DNA from: CAZRAL01 sp964598005 | GTDB taxonomy: Bacteria > Pseudomonadota > Gammaproteobacteria > Burkholderiales > Usitatibacteraceae | NCBI GenBank assembly: GCA_964598005.1 | Contig: CAZRAL010000038.1 | Location: 1 to 26,208, forward strand | DNA: 26,208 nt | Direction: 5' to 3' | In this document: in pieces, positions 12,924-21,612 of the stretch | Layout of the letters: each line of letters begins with the position of its first letter | Position numbering within the stretch: the first letter of the stretch is position 1 | Program-made: the position numbers and the translations under genes | The notes under the pieces: generated by a model | The model's database searches: none | The model's input: only the letters and a program-made list of their open reading frames with translations | Told to the model about the DNA's origin: nothing

Positions 12924-14114
12924 TCAAAGCGGCAGTGGCCGTGCACGTCCCAGTGCAGGAATGGTGATATCGCCTCGGGAAAAGCCGATGACTTTGAATA
13001 GCTCGCCCATTTCTGCCGGAGAGAGTAAACGCTGGGCTTGATTGGTCAAGGGCAGATAGGTGCCCGTATCTGAAACATGATGTTGCGCCAGTAAATCGGT
13101 AACCCCCGCCTGCAATAGAAACTGCGCTTGTGAGGTATAGCCGATCAATTCCAGACCTGATTCTGCTGCTGCTTCTGCCACGGCGGTAAAGTCTACGTGA
13201 GCGGTGATATCCTGCAACCCCGGATAAAAAAACGGGTCAGTATGGGTGTAGTGACGGTAGTGGCACATCAGCGTACCGGTCGTGCGACTGGGATGATAAT
13301 ACTCGGCACGGCGGAATCCGTAATCGATAAACAGCAGGGCGCCCCATTTTAGAATATCGCCAAGACTACGCACCAAGCCCTTGACTGAGGGCGCGACTTC
13401 GGTCAGATAATCCATAGCTGCATTGGAAGAAAAATACGGCTGAATCGGTGCCAGCCATGCACTGCGCGTTATGGGCGGCATCGGCTCATCTTGCCAAGCA
13501 AACCCATCTGCCTTCACAACCACGCCGCGCTCAAAAATCGAGCCCGAATGAAACCGCACCAACTGTACCGGTACAACATCAAGCACTTCATTGGCAATGA
13601 CCATACCTTCGAAATTTTCCGGCAACCGATCAATCCACTCGACACGTGTAGATAAATGTGTGGGTAGTGCCTCTAATGCATCTTGCTGGCGCTGGCGCAG
13701 TTCGGCGCTGACTTCGAGCAAGCGATATTTTTGCGGCAGTGCATCGAGCCGATCAAGCTCCTGCAATATATCGATCGCCAGTTTGCCTGAGCCGGGGCCT
13801 AGCTCGAGAATATCGCCGCCACCTTGTCGCAGCGGCTCGGCAAGCGCTTGTGCGATGGCCTGACCAAATAGTGATGAAATTTCCGGTGCGGTTACAAAGT
13901 CGCCAGCCTGCCCGAATTTGCGCGTACCCGCCGCATAGTAGCCCAGACCAGGTGCATACAGGGTACGATCCATAAAACGCTCGAAGGAAATCCAGCCCCC
14001 TGCATGGTGAATTTCTTCGCGCAGCATGGCGATACAGATTTCCGAGTGCGCGCGCGCGTCTGCATCAGGGGGGGGAAGGTGGTGCGCTAGATCGCGCGAT
14101 AGAGGGGTTTGCAA
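12924..14114 (-). CDS. MidA/NDUFAF7-family SAM-dependent methyltransferase
   Basis: The 396-aa protein belongs to the family whose mitochondrial member NDUFAF7 methylates an Arg in a complex I subunit during assembly. The bacterial substrate is not established. Visible features are GGWISFERFMDRTLYAPGLGYYAAG (about 39-63), KFGQAGDFVTAPEIS, the SAM-binding motif DILELGPGSGKLA (about 101-113), and NEVLDVVPVQL (about 175-185). The only start that retains the conserved N-terminus (LPPPDADARAHS) is TTG at 14114, because an in-frame TAG stop lies two codons upstream (14118-14120). The first internal ATG is about 30 codons in and would remove that segment. It lies upstream of the pnt genes with a 71-nt gap. 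Confidence 0.88.
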   Translation of the reverse strand: MQTPLSRDLAHHLPPPDADARAHSEICIAMLREEIHHAGGWISFERFMDRTLYAPGLGYYAAGTRKFGQAGDFVTAPEISSLFGQAIAQALAEPLRQGGGDILELGPGSGKLAIDILQELDRLDALPQKYRLLEVSAELRQRQQDALEALPTHLSTRVEWIDRLPENFEGMVIANEVLDVVPVQLVRFHSGSIFERGVVVKADGFAWQDEPMPPITRSAWLAPIQPYFSSNAAMDYLTEVAPSVKGLVRSLGDILKWGALLFIDYGFRRAEYYHPSRTTGTLMCHYRHYTHTDPFFYPGLQDITAHVDFTAVAEAAAESGLELIGYTSQAQFLLQAGVTDLLAQHHVSDTGTYLPLTNQAQRLLSPAEMGELFKVIGFSRGDITIPALGRARPLPL

Positions 14115-14198
14115 AGGCTACAGTAGAATAAAAGCGTTATGTGCAGTGTATCGCAATAGGCAATGCGATTATGGGGAGTGTTTCCTTATTCAGAGGTT

Positions 14199-14284
14199 CC
14201 CTAAATCAAAACTTACTTTGTCGGCTTCGCCTTGCCGTATTGCGCATACTGTCTGCTCGCTTTCGTGTCATTTTTGATTTAGGG
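14199..14284. repeat. 13-bp perfect inverted repeat enclosing 60 bp
   Basis: CCCTAAATCAAAA (14199-14211) is the exact reverse complement of TTTTGATTTAGGG (14272-14284). It lies in the 303-bp gene-free interval 14115-14417. The imperfect extension of the arms (GGTT-CCC and GGCC-CC) makes an approximately 90-bp palindromic unit. This could be a miniature mobile element, the end of a decayed insertion sequence, or a weak terminator for the minus-strand gene at 14418. The rest of the interval shows a short open minus frame (14206-14415) that I do not regard as a supported gene. Confidence 0.55.
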
Positions 14285-14417
14285 GCCTTGTGGACCTCGT
14301 TGAACAATCCTCGTTTGGCCAGATCGGTTTCGTGTTGAAAGTGCGAACCAAGGCAACTGAATTGGCCGTAGCTCAAAGCTGAGCCGAGCCCACAAGTCGG
14401 GCGATGCTTCATCATGA

Positions 14418-15137
14418 TTATTTTTTGCTACAGAGGGCGAGGTTAGTACGACTGGCTTTGGCAATGGGCTGGAAAAGTTCCGCTTCGTAAGGCAGGTATT
14501 CTTCAGTAATTTGAGTGGCCGTCATTTGGGCCAATTTCTTCAAGGGATCCAGCAAGATCAAACACTCTGCCACCTTGCCCTGGCGATACAGAGTCAGGGC
14601 AAGATCGTTGCGTATCCAGGCTTGCTCGAAAACATCCAGTGTTTTTTGGCAATTTTCCAGTACTGGCTGCAAAATAGCCTGGGCTTCAGCAAAGGACTTT
14701 TTGTCGAATTGCTGTTTGAATCCGGCGCGTTTTTTTTGTACTTCATCGGGCGAACAGCCTACAGCCGGGCGCAAATAGACGCCATCAAAATATGCCTGTG
14801 CGCCGCAATAATGGCTGCAGCTTTGTCCATCCACGCTGTCTACTTTTATACCTTCGGGTAAAGAAACAAAATGTACGACACAACGTTTGCCTTTTTCTGC
14901 AGCCGCAAGCGAGGCACGGTTTTCTTTGATCCGCCCTTTGAGTTCGCACACATGCCCATTGGCTCCGGTACTGGTGATAACAAACGATAAATCATCACCA
15001 AACTGCTGCAGGGATAACATTCCCCAGCCATTTTCGGTGACATAGTTTCCTGGCTTCAATAGAGATGCAGCCTGCAAGGGGAAGATAGGGATGCAAATCC
15101 CCACCAGTACGGATAAAAAAATACGCTTCAGCTTCAT
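14418..15137 (-). CDS. Exported hypothetical protein, 239 aa
   Basis: Family not recognised. A cleavable signal peptide is clear (MKLKRIFLSVLVGICIPIFPLQAAS). The first half of the mature protein looks beta-rich (NYVTENGWGMLSLQQFGDDLSFVITSTG) and contains Cys residues suited to disulfides (GHVCELKG, KRCVVHF, CSHYC, AVGC). The second half is helical and TPR-like (SFAEAQAILQPVLENCQKTLDVFEQAWIRNDLALTLYRQGKVAECLILLDPL). A periplasmic binding or scaffold role is plausible, not shown. AGGAA is present upstream. It is transcribed in the same direction as the next upstream gene (15255-15854), with a 117-nt gap. Confidence 0.75.
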   Translation of the reverse strand: MKLKRIFLSVLVGICIPIFPLQAASLLKPGNYVTENGWGMLSLQQFGDDLSFVITSTGANGHVCELKGRIKENRASLAAAEKGKRCVVHFVSLPEGIKVDSVDGQSCSHYCGAQAYFDGVYLRPAVGCSPDEVQKKRAGFKQQFDKKSFAEAQAILQPVLENCQKTLDVFEQAWIRNDLALTLYRQGKVAECLILLDPLKKLAQMTATQITEEYLPYEAELFQPIAKASRTNLALCSKK

Positions 15138-15254
15138 CGATGCAAATTCCTAATCCCCTATTTTTCCCTGTTTGATTGAAAATAACAACGGCCTGCAACA
15201 GGGTGTATTCCTGTCAGTGCACAACATCAGTGATTTATTTTGGCGCGTCCGCAA

Positions 15255-15854
15255 TCATGCCTTACGCCGCAAATAGCACCACGCGGTCACCAGCAACATT
15301 CCTAACAGCGTGCCGCCTATTCCCGCATACACGGCGTATTGTTTCAATTCATCGATAAGCACATTATTGAAGGTATTGGTTGAGAGCGTGAGGGAAATAA
15401 TTTTCCAGTTTCCCTCTCTTTTGATCAGTGTTGCAGTCCAAACAGTATGAAAGTTGAACGGGCCGCGACGATGAGGGGTAAATTCGTCTTCGGTCGTCCC
15501 ATTGGCAACCGCCACGTCACCGTAAAATTGTGTGGATTGGCCGATTTTGGGATGCGTCACATACTTGCTTAACACGGCATCCGGCTCGCTGCCTACCATG
15601 CGTTTGAAATAGCTGCGCACCCCTTCCGGGCCATGCGATACTTCGGCGTTCAGCCAGGTTACTGTGGCTTTTTCATCGAAATGTTTGGCCATCAAATCAA
15701 TATTCACCTCGTTGATGCCACGCTCGATTTCAGCAAGAATCGTAAGCAATTGCTGGCGATCTTCTTTGCGGCTATCCGCATCCTGGGCAAATGCAACGCC
15801 TCCCAGCAGCAGGAGAACGGCCGCGCAAAAACGAAAAAACACAGATCGATACAT
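15255..15854 (-). CDS. Exported SnoaL-like (NTF2 fold) protein with C-terminal membrane anchor
   Basis: The 199-aa protein has a signal peptide (to AFAQ, about residue 24), then a SnoaL/DUF4440-like domain. Its features are LLTILAEIERGINEVNIDLMAKHFDEKATVTWLN, an intermediate PEGVRSYFKRMVG, and strands ending in WTATLIKREGNWKIISLTLS. The C-terminus has one transmembrane helix (YAVYAGIGGTLLGMLLVTAWCYL) and a positive tail RRKA. The domain would thus sit in the periplasm anchored to the inner membrane. NTF2-like folds bind small molecules or serve as accessory domains; no active-site assignment can be made. The 240-nt gap to tRNA-Gly on the right shows no gene. Confidence 0.78.
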   Translation of the reverse strand: MYRSVFFRFCAAVLLLLGGVAFAQDADSRKEDRQQLLTILAEIERGINEVNIDLMAKHFDEKATVTWLNAEVSHGPEGVRSYFKRMVGSEPDAVLSKYVTHPKIGQSTQFYGDVAVANGTTEDEFTPHRRGPFNFHTVWTATLIKREGNWKIISLTLSTNTFNNVLIDELKQYAVYAGIGGTLLGMLLVTAWCYLRRKA

Positions 15855-16096
15855 ATGGTTGCCTTTTTATATGATCACAATTGGCGCCACCTGGAAGCCC
15901 TTGTTTTAAAGCTCCGGATAGGGAAAAACCTCAGACAGATGAGCATATCGATTGCAACTTTCAGCGCCGTCAAGGGCATCGTAGCCGAAAGCATGCTGAA
16001 TTTGAAAAATCCAGCTGAAACCCGCTAAAATATAAAAATCTCTTTGTTATTGATCTACTAGGGTCAATAGCATTTAGCAGATTGTTTCCCTCCCAA

Positions 16097-16172
16097 GCGG
16101 GAGTAGCTCAGTTGGTAGAGCGCCGGCTTCCCAAGCCTGAGGTCGCGAGTTCGAGACTCGTCTCCCGCTCCA
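16097..16172 (+). tRNA. tRNA-Gly (anticodon CCC)
   Basis: A 76-nt tRNA with perfect 7-bp acceptor stem (GCGGGAG/CTCCCGC), D-arm AGCTCAGTTGGTAGAGC, and the anticodon loop TTCCCAA giving anticodon CCC. The T-arm is GCGAG TTCGAGA CTCGT, and the CCA is encoded. It reads GGG Gly codons. The anticodon stem CCGGC/GCCTG contains one C-U mismatch at the second pair (28:42), a small oddity. It stands alone between convergent and divergent protein genes. Confidence 0.95.
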
Positions 16173-16253
16173 ATTTCCTTCTTTATATTTTCACCAGACT
16201 TACTTTGCTGCCCAATATCTAAAGTTAATATTTCCAATTGAAAAACAAGAGTA

Positions 16254-16273
16254 CACCGATTACACAACCGGTG
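16254..16273 (-). terminator. Possible terminator of the FecR-repeat gene
   Basis: On the minus strand CACCGGTT and AATCGGTG form a hairpin (one G-T pair) with a 4-nt loop about 20 nt beyond the stop. A T-rich stretch (TTGTTTTT) begins a few bases later. The spacing to the T-run makes it a weak call. Confidence 0.35.
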
Positions 16274-16294
16274 CGCTCTGCAAATGGTTTTTTA

Positions 16295-18133
16295 TTATGG
16301 GCAAAATTGATTTACAGGGGCGGATACTCCTCCTATCGTTACTGTTGCCCGTTGAGAACCTGCAGGTGGTGTCGGAAAACCTACTGTAGGGAAGCGCGCC
16401 ACAATGGTTTGACCATTCGTGATATTTCCTGTCGTAACAAATCCTCCTCCTGCAATACTGAAATCCGGATTCACAGCAGAAGGAGCACCCACTAGAGTTA
16501 TCGTTACAGGTGAAGGACCGGTGAGTCCCGTAATTGTCACCGGCGGAGCGGTTTGGTATTGAAATCCCGCTGTATAGCAATTAGCAGCAGTAGTCGTAAC
16601 GAGCGGGAAATTGAAAAGATTTGGCACTGTATCCCTTGTTGTCACCGTGAATGGTGCCGTTACTCCGCCAACAGTTAAGTTTACCGTTATCACGCCTGTA
16701 CCATCTTCAATGGGCGAAGAGTTAATGTCAACTTGGACAGTATCTCCACTATTTACCATCCCGTCTATACTGGTAGGTGGTCCGCCATTGACTCGGTATT
16801 CCCGTCCAGGAAAACAAGTTCCATTGCAGGTGATTGTTACAGGAACATTGAAGCCCCCAAGAGTAACCACGTTAGAATTGGTTGCCATATTCGGCGCCAC
16901 ACCGGTTTGTGGAGTAAATGTAAATGTATTGGGGGTATTGTCTATTGCAGGGGTATTCAGGGTAAAGGTTCCGCTTACTCCCCCTATGGTTAATGTAGTA
17001 GACGCTGTCCCGCCTAAAACGGCTGGAGAGGTAAGCTGCACCTTAACGGTCTGACCATTATTAATAGTCCCGTTTGCGGCAGTAAATACTGGATTGTTAT
17101 TAATAGAATACATTCCGCCACCCCCTGCAATCGAAATGGGCGCTGGCATATTAATACCAGTGATAGTTGCATTAGCGGATGTGACAAGCGTATTTAATGC
17201 AGCATTATTGACCGTTGTAAAGGAGAACGCATCGGGAGCTGTGTCTGGCATAGCAATGGTTGTGACTTTAAAGCCAGCTGATACCCCTCCAACCGTTACC
17301 GTCGTAGTAACCGCTGTTGAGGGCGTGTTCGAGGCCACCGCGCGCACCCGCAGCGTTTGATTATTATTGATAACGCCCGGTGCGCTGGTAAAGGCGCCGC
17401 CATTAATCGAGTAAGCCCCACCTGCTCCGGAAATGGAAATTGGTGCAGGGGTATTAATGCCGGTAATAGTAATTTGATTCGATTGTTTGATAGTCCCTAA
17501 TGTGACGTTGGTGGCCGGAACAAACGAAAAAGCATCAGGTGTTGTGTCCGCACCCATCGTGTTGACTGTAAAGACACCCGATACCCCGCCGACGGTCAGG
17601 GTTGCCGTGGCACTGGCTCCCGCCATCGCGGGGGCAGTAAGCTGCACCACCACGCTCTGGCCATTGGTGATGGTGCCCGCCGCACTGGTGAATAGGCCGC
17701 CATTGATAGCGTATTGTCCACCCACGATTGAAATCGACGCCGCTGCACTGATTCCTGAAATCATTACTGTATTCGAGGTGATGTTTGTGCCCGGCGTGAC
17801 ATCGTTCACCGTCGGGAAGGTAAAGGCATCGGGAGTGGTATTGACGCCGCGGGTATTGACGGTGAAGGTTCCGCTTACCCCGCCGATAGTCAATGTGGCC
17901 GATACACTGGCCCCCGAATTGCCAGGCGCGGTCACGCGTACCACGACGCTTTGCCCATTGGTAATGGTGCCCGCTGCGCTGGTGAATGCACCACCGTTGA
18001 TGGCATATTGGCCACCCGCGATTGAAACCGGCGCTGCCGTATTGATGCCGGTAATCGTTGCCGCTGCCGAAGTGACAATCATACTAGGCGCGACATTATT
18101 AACCGTTGCAAATGAAAAAGCATCCGGCGTGGT
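16295..18133 (-). repeat. Six tandem coding repeats (294-336 bp)
   Basis: Repeat starts on the minus strand are 18133, 17839, 17545, 17242, 16939 and 16630. The unit lengths are 294, 294, 303, 303, 309 and 336 bp. The first two units are most alike, sharing GTITNGQSVVV and the YAINGG segments at DNA level. Divergence increases towards the C-terminus. Each unit reads as one beta-rich domain. Confidence 0.85.
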
Positions 18134-19594
18134 GTCGTTGGAGGACAAGGTGCCAGTCAGTTTGAGCACCTTGGTCAAGGTCGTAGCAGGTTGATTGGCG
18201 CCGGGATGCGGGTCAATATAGCGCAGGGTCAGCTCGCCATTATTAGCAACGCTCAGCACGCCATTTCCTGCTACAGGGGGCGCATTGGAGACAGCCAAGG
18301 TTGAAAGCACAAAACGCCCGGAGGACGTTTCGTTGAGTTGTAGTGTTTCAAGATCGCTGGTCGAAGAAAATATTTCGACCGCGACCTTGCCCTCTCCGGC
18401 TCGATCAGGGTCGATGACTTCAATATTCACCGGCACGGTTTTGGGGGTGGCAGAAATACCATCGAGTGCAAACGCAGGGCCAAAGTTGAGTTTGGCCAAC
18501 ACGCCTCGCGTTGAACCGAATGGGTTATCGCCCGACAATGCCGAAACCTGCCAAATGTTGGCGCCACGTTGCATCAACATCGATGAGCGCCCGCTGAATA
18601 GGCCCGGGGTTAATTTGGATACATCTAGAAAACGCTTTTCCCATGAAAACTGGATTGACGCCACATCAGGGCCGCACTGTACATTGACATCACGAGCCAG
18701 CAAGCGAATCTGTTTTTGGCGATTGAAATCGTTAACCAGATCGTCGAGCACGCGTTGATAGCCGGGCATGCGGGTATCGATCATCTCGCGCAACTGCGCC
18801 AGGTTGCCAGACTCGTACGCACGAATAAAGGCATCCAGCTGGTCACGCGGCCCGCCTTCACCCAGGCAGGCGGCGCGGGCCGGGTTGGCGCGTTTCACTT
18901 CGTCCTGCTTGGTTTTTAGCTTTTCGCCAACCTCAAGCTCAAGGCGTGTTTTGGTTTCATTGATGCGCTTTTCGTTACGCGTTGCCTTGAATACAGCGGG
19001 GATAGCCGGCAACACTTTGGGTGCGGCAGGCAAGCCAGCTAGCGAACGGGCCGCTTGACCCGGGTTGACAGGGGTTTCTCCAGCAGCATTGCGCAACACC
19101 GAGCCCCCGCTGTTGACTTTGTTATATACCCCCGGTTCGTTGCCAGCCTCAACAATACCGACCTCCTGGTCAGTACCACGGATGCCTACCGTGGCATTGG
19201 CCGCGCGGATTTCAAAATTGCGCGGCGCGGTTTTACTGATCCAGCCTGAAATCGAGCGCATGAATCCTGAATAGAGGGTCATGATAAATCGATCGTTGCG
19301 ATTGCCTTCCGCGACATGCTCATCGATACGCAGCTTTGATTTGGGCCGCAATCCTATTGCGCCATGATCATCGGTAATAATGTGCGCTTCGCCATCCTCA
19401 CCAGTAATCAACGTATCACCAGTCTCGACGCGTTCTTTTTCACGCACGGCTCGGGATTGGCCTTTGGAGTCAACCAGGGTAACTTTGCCCGAGACAAATG
19501 CAAGGGTGCCCCCGGCATAAGCCACCTGCGACCCGCCTGCCAGCATTATTGTCAGAAAAGTAACGATCGAGAAACTGCGTATTGTCTTGTTCAT
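16295..19594 (-). CDS. Secreted FecR-domain protein with six C-terminal tandem repeats
   Basis: The 1099-aa protein begins with a signal peptide (MNKTIRSFSIVTFLTIMLAGG...AYA). A FecR domain follows (about 30-150; GKVTLVDSKGQSRAVREKERVETGDTLITGEDGEAHI, and NFEIRAANATVGIRGTD). Next come a charged helical stretch (about 195-240) and an NTF2-like segment (LDAFIRAYESGNLAQLREM to NIWQVSAL). The C-terminal half holds six repeats of 98-111 aa, each with TPDAFSF, ITGIN, YxINGG and LTIGGVSGTFTVNT, likely Ig-like beta domains. Cys occurs only in the last two repeats. ATG 19594 is chosen for the signal peptide; the longer GTG reading (19675) overlaps the upstream gene. It probably follows the barrel gene in one transcript and is a surface or periplasmic filament/adhesin candidate. 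Confidence 0.85.
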   Translation of the reverse strand: MNKTIRSFSIVTFLTIMLAGGSQVAYAGGTLAFVSGKVTLVDSKGQSRAVREKERVETGDTLITGEDGEAHIITDDHGAIGLRPKSKLRIDEHVAEGNRNDRFIMTLYSGFMRSISGWISKTAPRNFEIRAANATVGIRGTDQEVGIVEAGNEPGVYNKVNSGGSVLRNAAGETPVNPGQAARSLAGLPAAPKVLPAIPAVFKATRNEKRINETKTRLELEVGEKLKTKQDEVKRANPARAACLGEGGPRDQLDAFIRAYESGNLAQLREMIDTRMPGYQRVLDDLVNDFNRQKQIRLLARDVNVQCGPDVASIQFSWEKRFLDVSKLTPGLFSGRSSMLMQRGANIWQVSALSGDNPFGSTRGVLAKLNFGPAFALDGISATPKTVPVNIEVIDPDRAGEGKVAVEIFSSTSDLETLQLNETSSGRFVLSTLAVSNAPPVAGNGVLSVANNGELTLRYIDPHPGANQPATTLTKVLKLTGTLSSNDTTPDAFSFATVNNVAPSMIVTSAAATITGINTAAPVSIAGGQYAINGGAFTSAAGTITNGQSVVVRVTAPGNSGASVSATLTIGGVSGTFTVNTRGVNTTPDAFTFPTVNDVTPGTNITSNTVMISGISAAASISIVGGQYAINGGLFTSAAGTITNGQSVVVQLTAPAMAGASATATLTVGGVSGVFTVNTMGADTTPDAFSFVPATNVTLGTIKQSNQITITGINTPAPISISGAGGAYSINGGAFTSAPGVINNNQTLRVRAVASNTPSTAVTTTVTVGGVSAGFKVTTIAMPDTAPDAFSFTTVNNAALNTLVTSANATITGINMPAPISIAGGGGMYSINNNPVFTAANGTINNGQTVKVQLTSPAVLGGTASTTLTIGGVSGTFTLNTPAIDNTPNTFTFTPQTGVAPNMATNSNVVTLGGFNVPVTITCNGTCFPGREYRVNGGPPTSIDGMVNSGDTVQVDINSSPIEDGTGVITVNLTVGGVTAPFTVTTRDTVPNLFNFPLVTTTAANCYTAGFQYQTAPPVTITGLTGPSPVTITLVGAPSAVNPDFSIAGGGFVTTGNITNGQTIVARFPTVGFPTPPAGSQRATVTIGGVSAPVNQFCP

Positions 19595-19668
19595 GGCTGT
19601 CTTTCTATTATCTGGCCCTGCTGATTCAAAAAGCTGTTCTTCCCCTTTGTTGCCTTTATCTAAAACAA

Positions 19669-21447
19669 TTACCACAAGAATGTAAATTGCAATCCGCCAG
19701 CTCGTTCATCGACTTTTGCTTCGGGCACATCGGTATTACGCCGCGCCCCACGGAAATAAAGCTTGATTTCATTTTGGCCGCTGATGGGCCGCGAGGCTTC
19801 CAATTGATAGGTATAGGTTACAAACTCCTGACCCGTCCCGGGTTGTGTATTGGCTGAGCGCGCCAGGAAGAAATTGAACTGCCCCAAGCCTGTGCGTTGC
19901 CCAGTCAGCGAAAAGCTGATGCTGCGCGCCCGGGTTTCCGTACCATCATTCACTAATTGTTGCCGCTGTTCAGCCAGTGCGATATTCCAGCTCATATTCC
20001 AGAGCGGTGCGCCGGCAATATCCGTCTGGCTGTGATTGCGCCCAAAAGCAAATTGCACGCCTCGGTTGCGCGAATCGTATTGCGGTGTCAACACATTTTC
20101 CACGGTACCGCCACTAATTGTTGTGTTGGCATTCCAGTTTGCCGAGGAAAATGTGAGGGTGCTGCTCAAATTGGTATTGCGGCTGCCAAACCCTTGTGCA
20201 TCTTCGCTGTTGGTTGTGGATGCCGCCATCGATAACATTAATCCCGGCACGCGTTCGTTAAAATTGATGTTGGCGCGGCCTGATACGGTGGCCGCTTTGG
20301 AGGCCAAAACCACAATAAAATTAGGCGGTGGCAACGGTGAGTCTGGTAGCAGAGGCCCGTCACCTGGTATGAATTGCAAGGTACGCGATGACGAGTGGCG
20401 ATAATCTACTCCTGCCGTAAACCAATTGGCGGGGGTCCAATCTGTGCCAATATAATGTTCGCGTATACCCGGTGGCACGGCCTGCGCCAATGAAATATAC
20501 CCAGCATCAATGTCGTGGTAGCCGGCACGCCACATCCACTTTTCGGTACGGTAAGTACCGTCCAATAGACCGGCCGTGCCATTGCGTTTTGATCCGTCCT
20601 TTTCGCTGTAATGGCTACTGGCGACTTCTCCATCAAGCGTAAACGATTGCTCATGCCACTTAAAACCCGTTGACACGCCACGCGATGCGGCGGGTAACTG
20701 ATAGCGTAAGTCCTCTGACAGACTGTTTTCCCGATCGGAAAAGCGTTGTGCAGTCACATACAATTTTAAGGCTGGCGAAAACTCGCGCTCGACCTTGGCG
20801 CCAGCAATGTTGCGCAAGTAACGGGTACGTGCAAAAGAATTGTCGAGCGTTGAACGATTGACCAGCGCCTCCCAGCTTTCAGATATGATTCCCGCCAAAC
20901 CGGACAGGGTCCAATTTTCAATCTTGCTAGAGAGGGCAATCCCACGCAAACCGGTGCTTACCCCCAGTTGCGAATAATTGACTGCATAATCCCCTGTGTT
21001 GATCCCGAAGCTGGCTCCCGTCTGGCCCGCCTGAACATTTATGATCTGATTGGGGTAACGCGCCACAATACTGCGATCGTTACTGCCCACGAAGGCGGCC
21101 TGAAATGCGGTGATATCCCCAGCAGGCTGAATCAATTTGAAATCGGATGTCAGCGCTATCCGGCCAAACGTGCCTGGCTTAAATGGGCTGAGTAGCGGGT
21201 CTTGGGCCGAAACCTGACGATGGTAGCCATCGAGAATAAGATTTCCAGTCGACTCCAGTCGGGCCTCTTCATTTTTTTTCTCCACTTCGGGTGGAGTTTG
21301 TCCCGTTTCGCGCTTCCATGTCTCCAATAGCTGCTCGTTGGTAGGAGTCGCATTCTTTTTTTCTTCTGGGTCGCTTTGGGCATATGTCTTGCCGCCCATT
21401 AAAACAACTATTAACCCGAAAACGATACGCTTGTGTATTACTTTCAT
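19669..21447 (-). CDS. Outer-membrane beta-barrel protein
   Basis: The 592-aa protein has a signal peptide (MKVIHKRIVFGLIVVLMGGKTYAQ), then a short charged helical N-terminal extension (about 25-70). From about residue 90 onward it has alternating amphipathic strands typical of outer-membrane barrels (for example WMWRAGYHDIDAGYISL, WFTAGVDYRHSSSRTLQF, IKLYFRGARRN). It ends GGLQFTFLW, with the terminal aromatic residue used for BAM-dependent insertion. It lies 74 nt before the FecR-repeat start and is its likely partner. The family is not recognised; candidate roles are export or anchoring of that protein. The upstream region has a TATACT-type -10 but no clear -35. Confidence 0.8.
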   Translation of the reverse strand: MKVIHKRIVFGLIVVLMGGKTYAQSDPEEKKNATPTNEQLLETWKRETGQTPPEVEKKNEEARLESTGNLILDGYHRQVSAQDPLLSPFKPGTFGRIALTSDFKLIQPAGDITAFQAAFVGSNDRSIVARYPNQIINVQAGQTGASFGINTGDYAVNYSQLGVSTGLRGIALSSKIENWTLSGLAGIISESWEALVNRSTLDNSFARTRYLRNIAGAKVEREFSPALKLYVTAQRFSDRENSLSEDLRYQLPAASRGVSTGFKWHEQSFTLDGEVASSHYSEKDGSKRNGTAGLLDGTYRTEKWMWRAGYHDIDAGYISLAQAVPPGIREHYIGTDWTPANWFTAGVDYRHSSSRTLQFIPGDGPLLPDSPLPPPNFIVVLASKAATVSGRANINFNERVPGLMLSMAASTTNSEDAQGFGSRNTNLSSTLTFSSANWNANTTISGGTVENVLTPQYDSRNRGVQFAFGRNHSQTDIAGAPLWNMSWNIALAEQRQQLVNDGTETRARSISFSLTGQRTGLGQFNFFLARSANTQPGTGQEFVTYTYQLEASRPISGQNEIKLYFRGARRNTDVPEAKVDERAGGLQFTFLW

Positions 21448-21561
21448 TTGGTTTGATCTCTATTTTTTCATAGTCCAGTGAAAAGTATACGTGTATATAC
21501 GATTTACAACTATCTATGCGTCGCACATGAATGAAAGGCTAAACATTCCACCTCGATAAAA

Positions 21562-21590
21562 AACGCCCGGAATCAATTTTTCCGGGCGTT
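21562..21590 (-). terminator. Rho-independent terminator of the 287-aa secreted protein gene
   Basis: AACGCCCGGAA and TTCCGGGCGTT form a perfect 11-bp stem with a 7-nt loop. On the minus strand the stem is followed by a T-run (TTTTTTA), 23 nt after the stop. It separates this gene from the barrel/FecR pair. Confidence 0.92.
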
Positions 21591-21612
21591 CAGTTTCACT
21601 TGCCTTTATGAA

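Noticed and set aside
14206..14464. Two overlapping minus-strand ORFs (69 and 61 aa)
   Set aside because: One spans the palindrome and both lie in the spacer with no ribosome-binding site or recognisable family; they may be IS relics but are not supported as genes.
16064..16267. 67-aa ORF with GDESRTRDLRLGKPALYQLSY
   Set aside because: This is the familiar false protein produced by reading the tRNA gene on the opposite strand.
16295..18133. Regularly spaced repeats considered as a CRISPR array
   Set aside because: The period is about 300 bp, the repeats are degenerate and coding, and there are no short identical direct repeats with unique spacers.
17487..18194. 235-aa Val/Pro/Thr-rich plus-strand ORF with internal repeats
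   Set aside because: It is antisense to the tandem repeats of the FecR-domain gene; its periodicity is only the mirror of that coding sequence.
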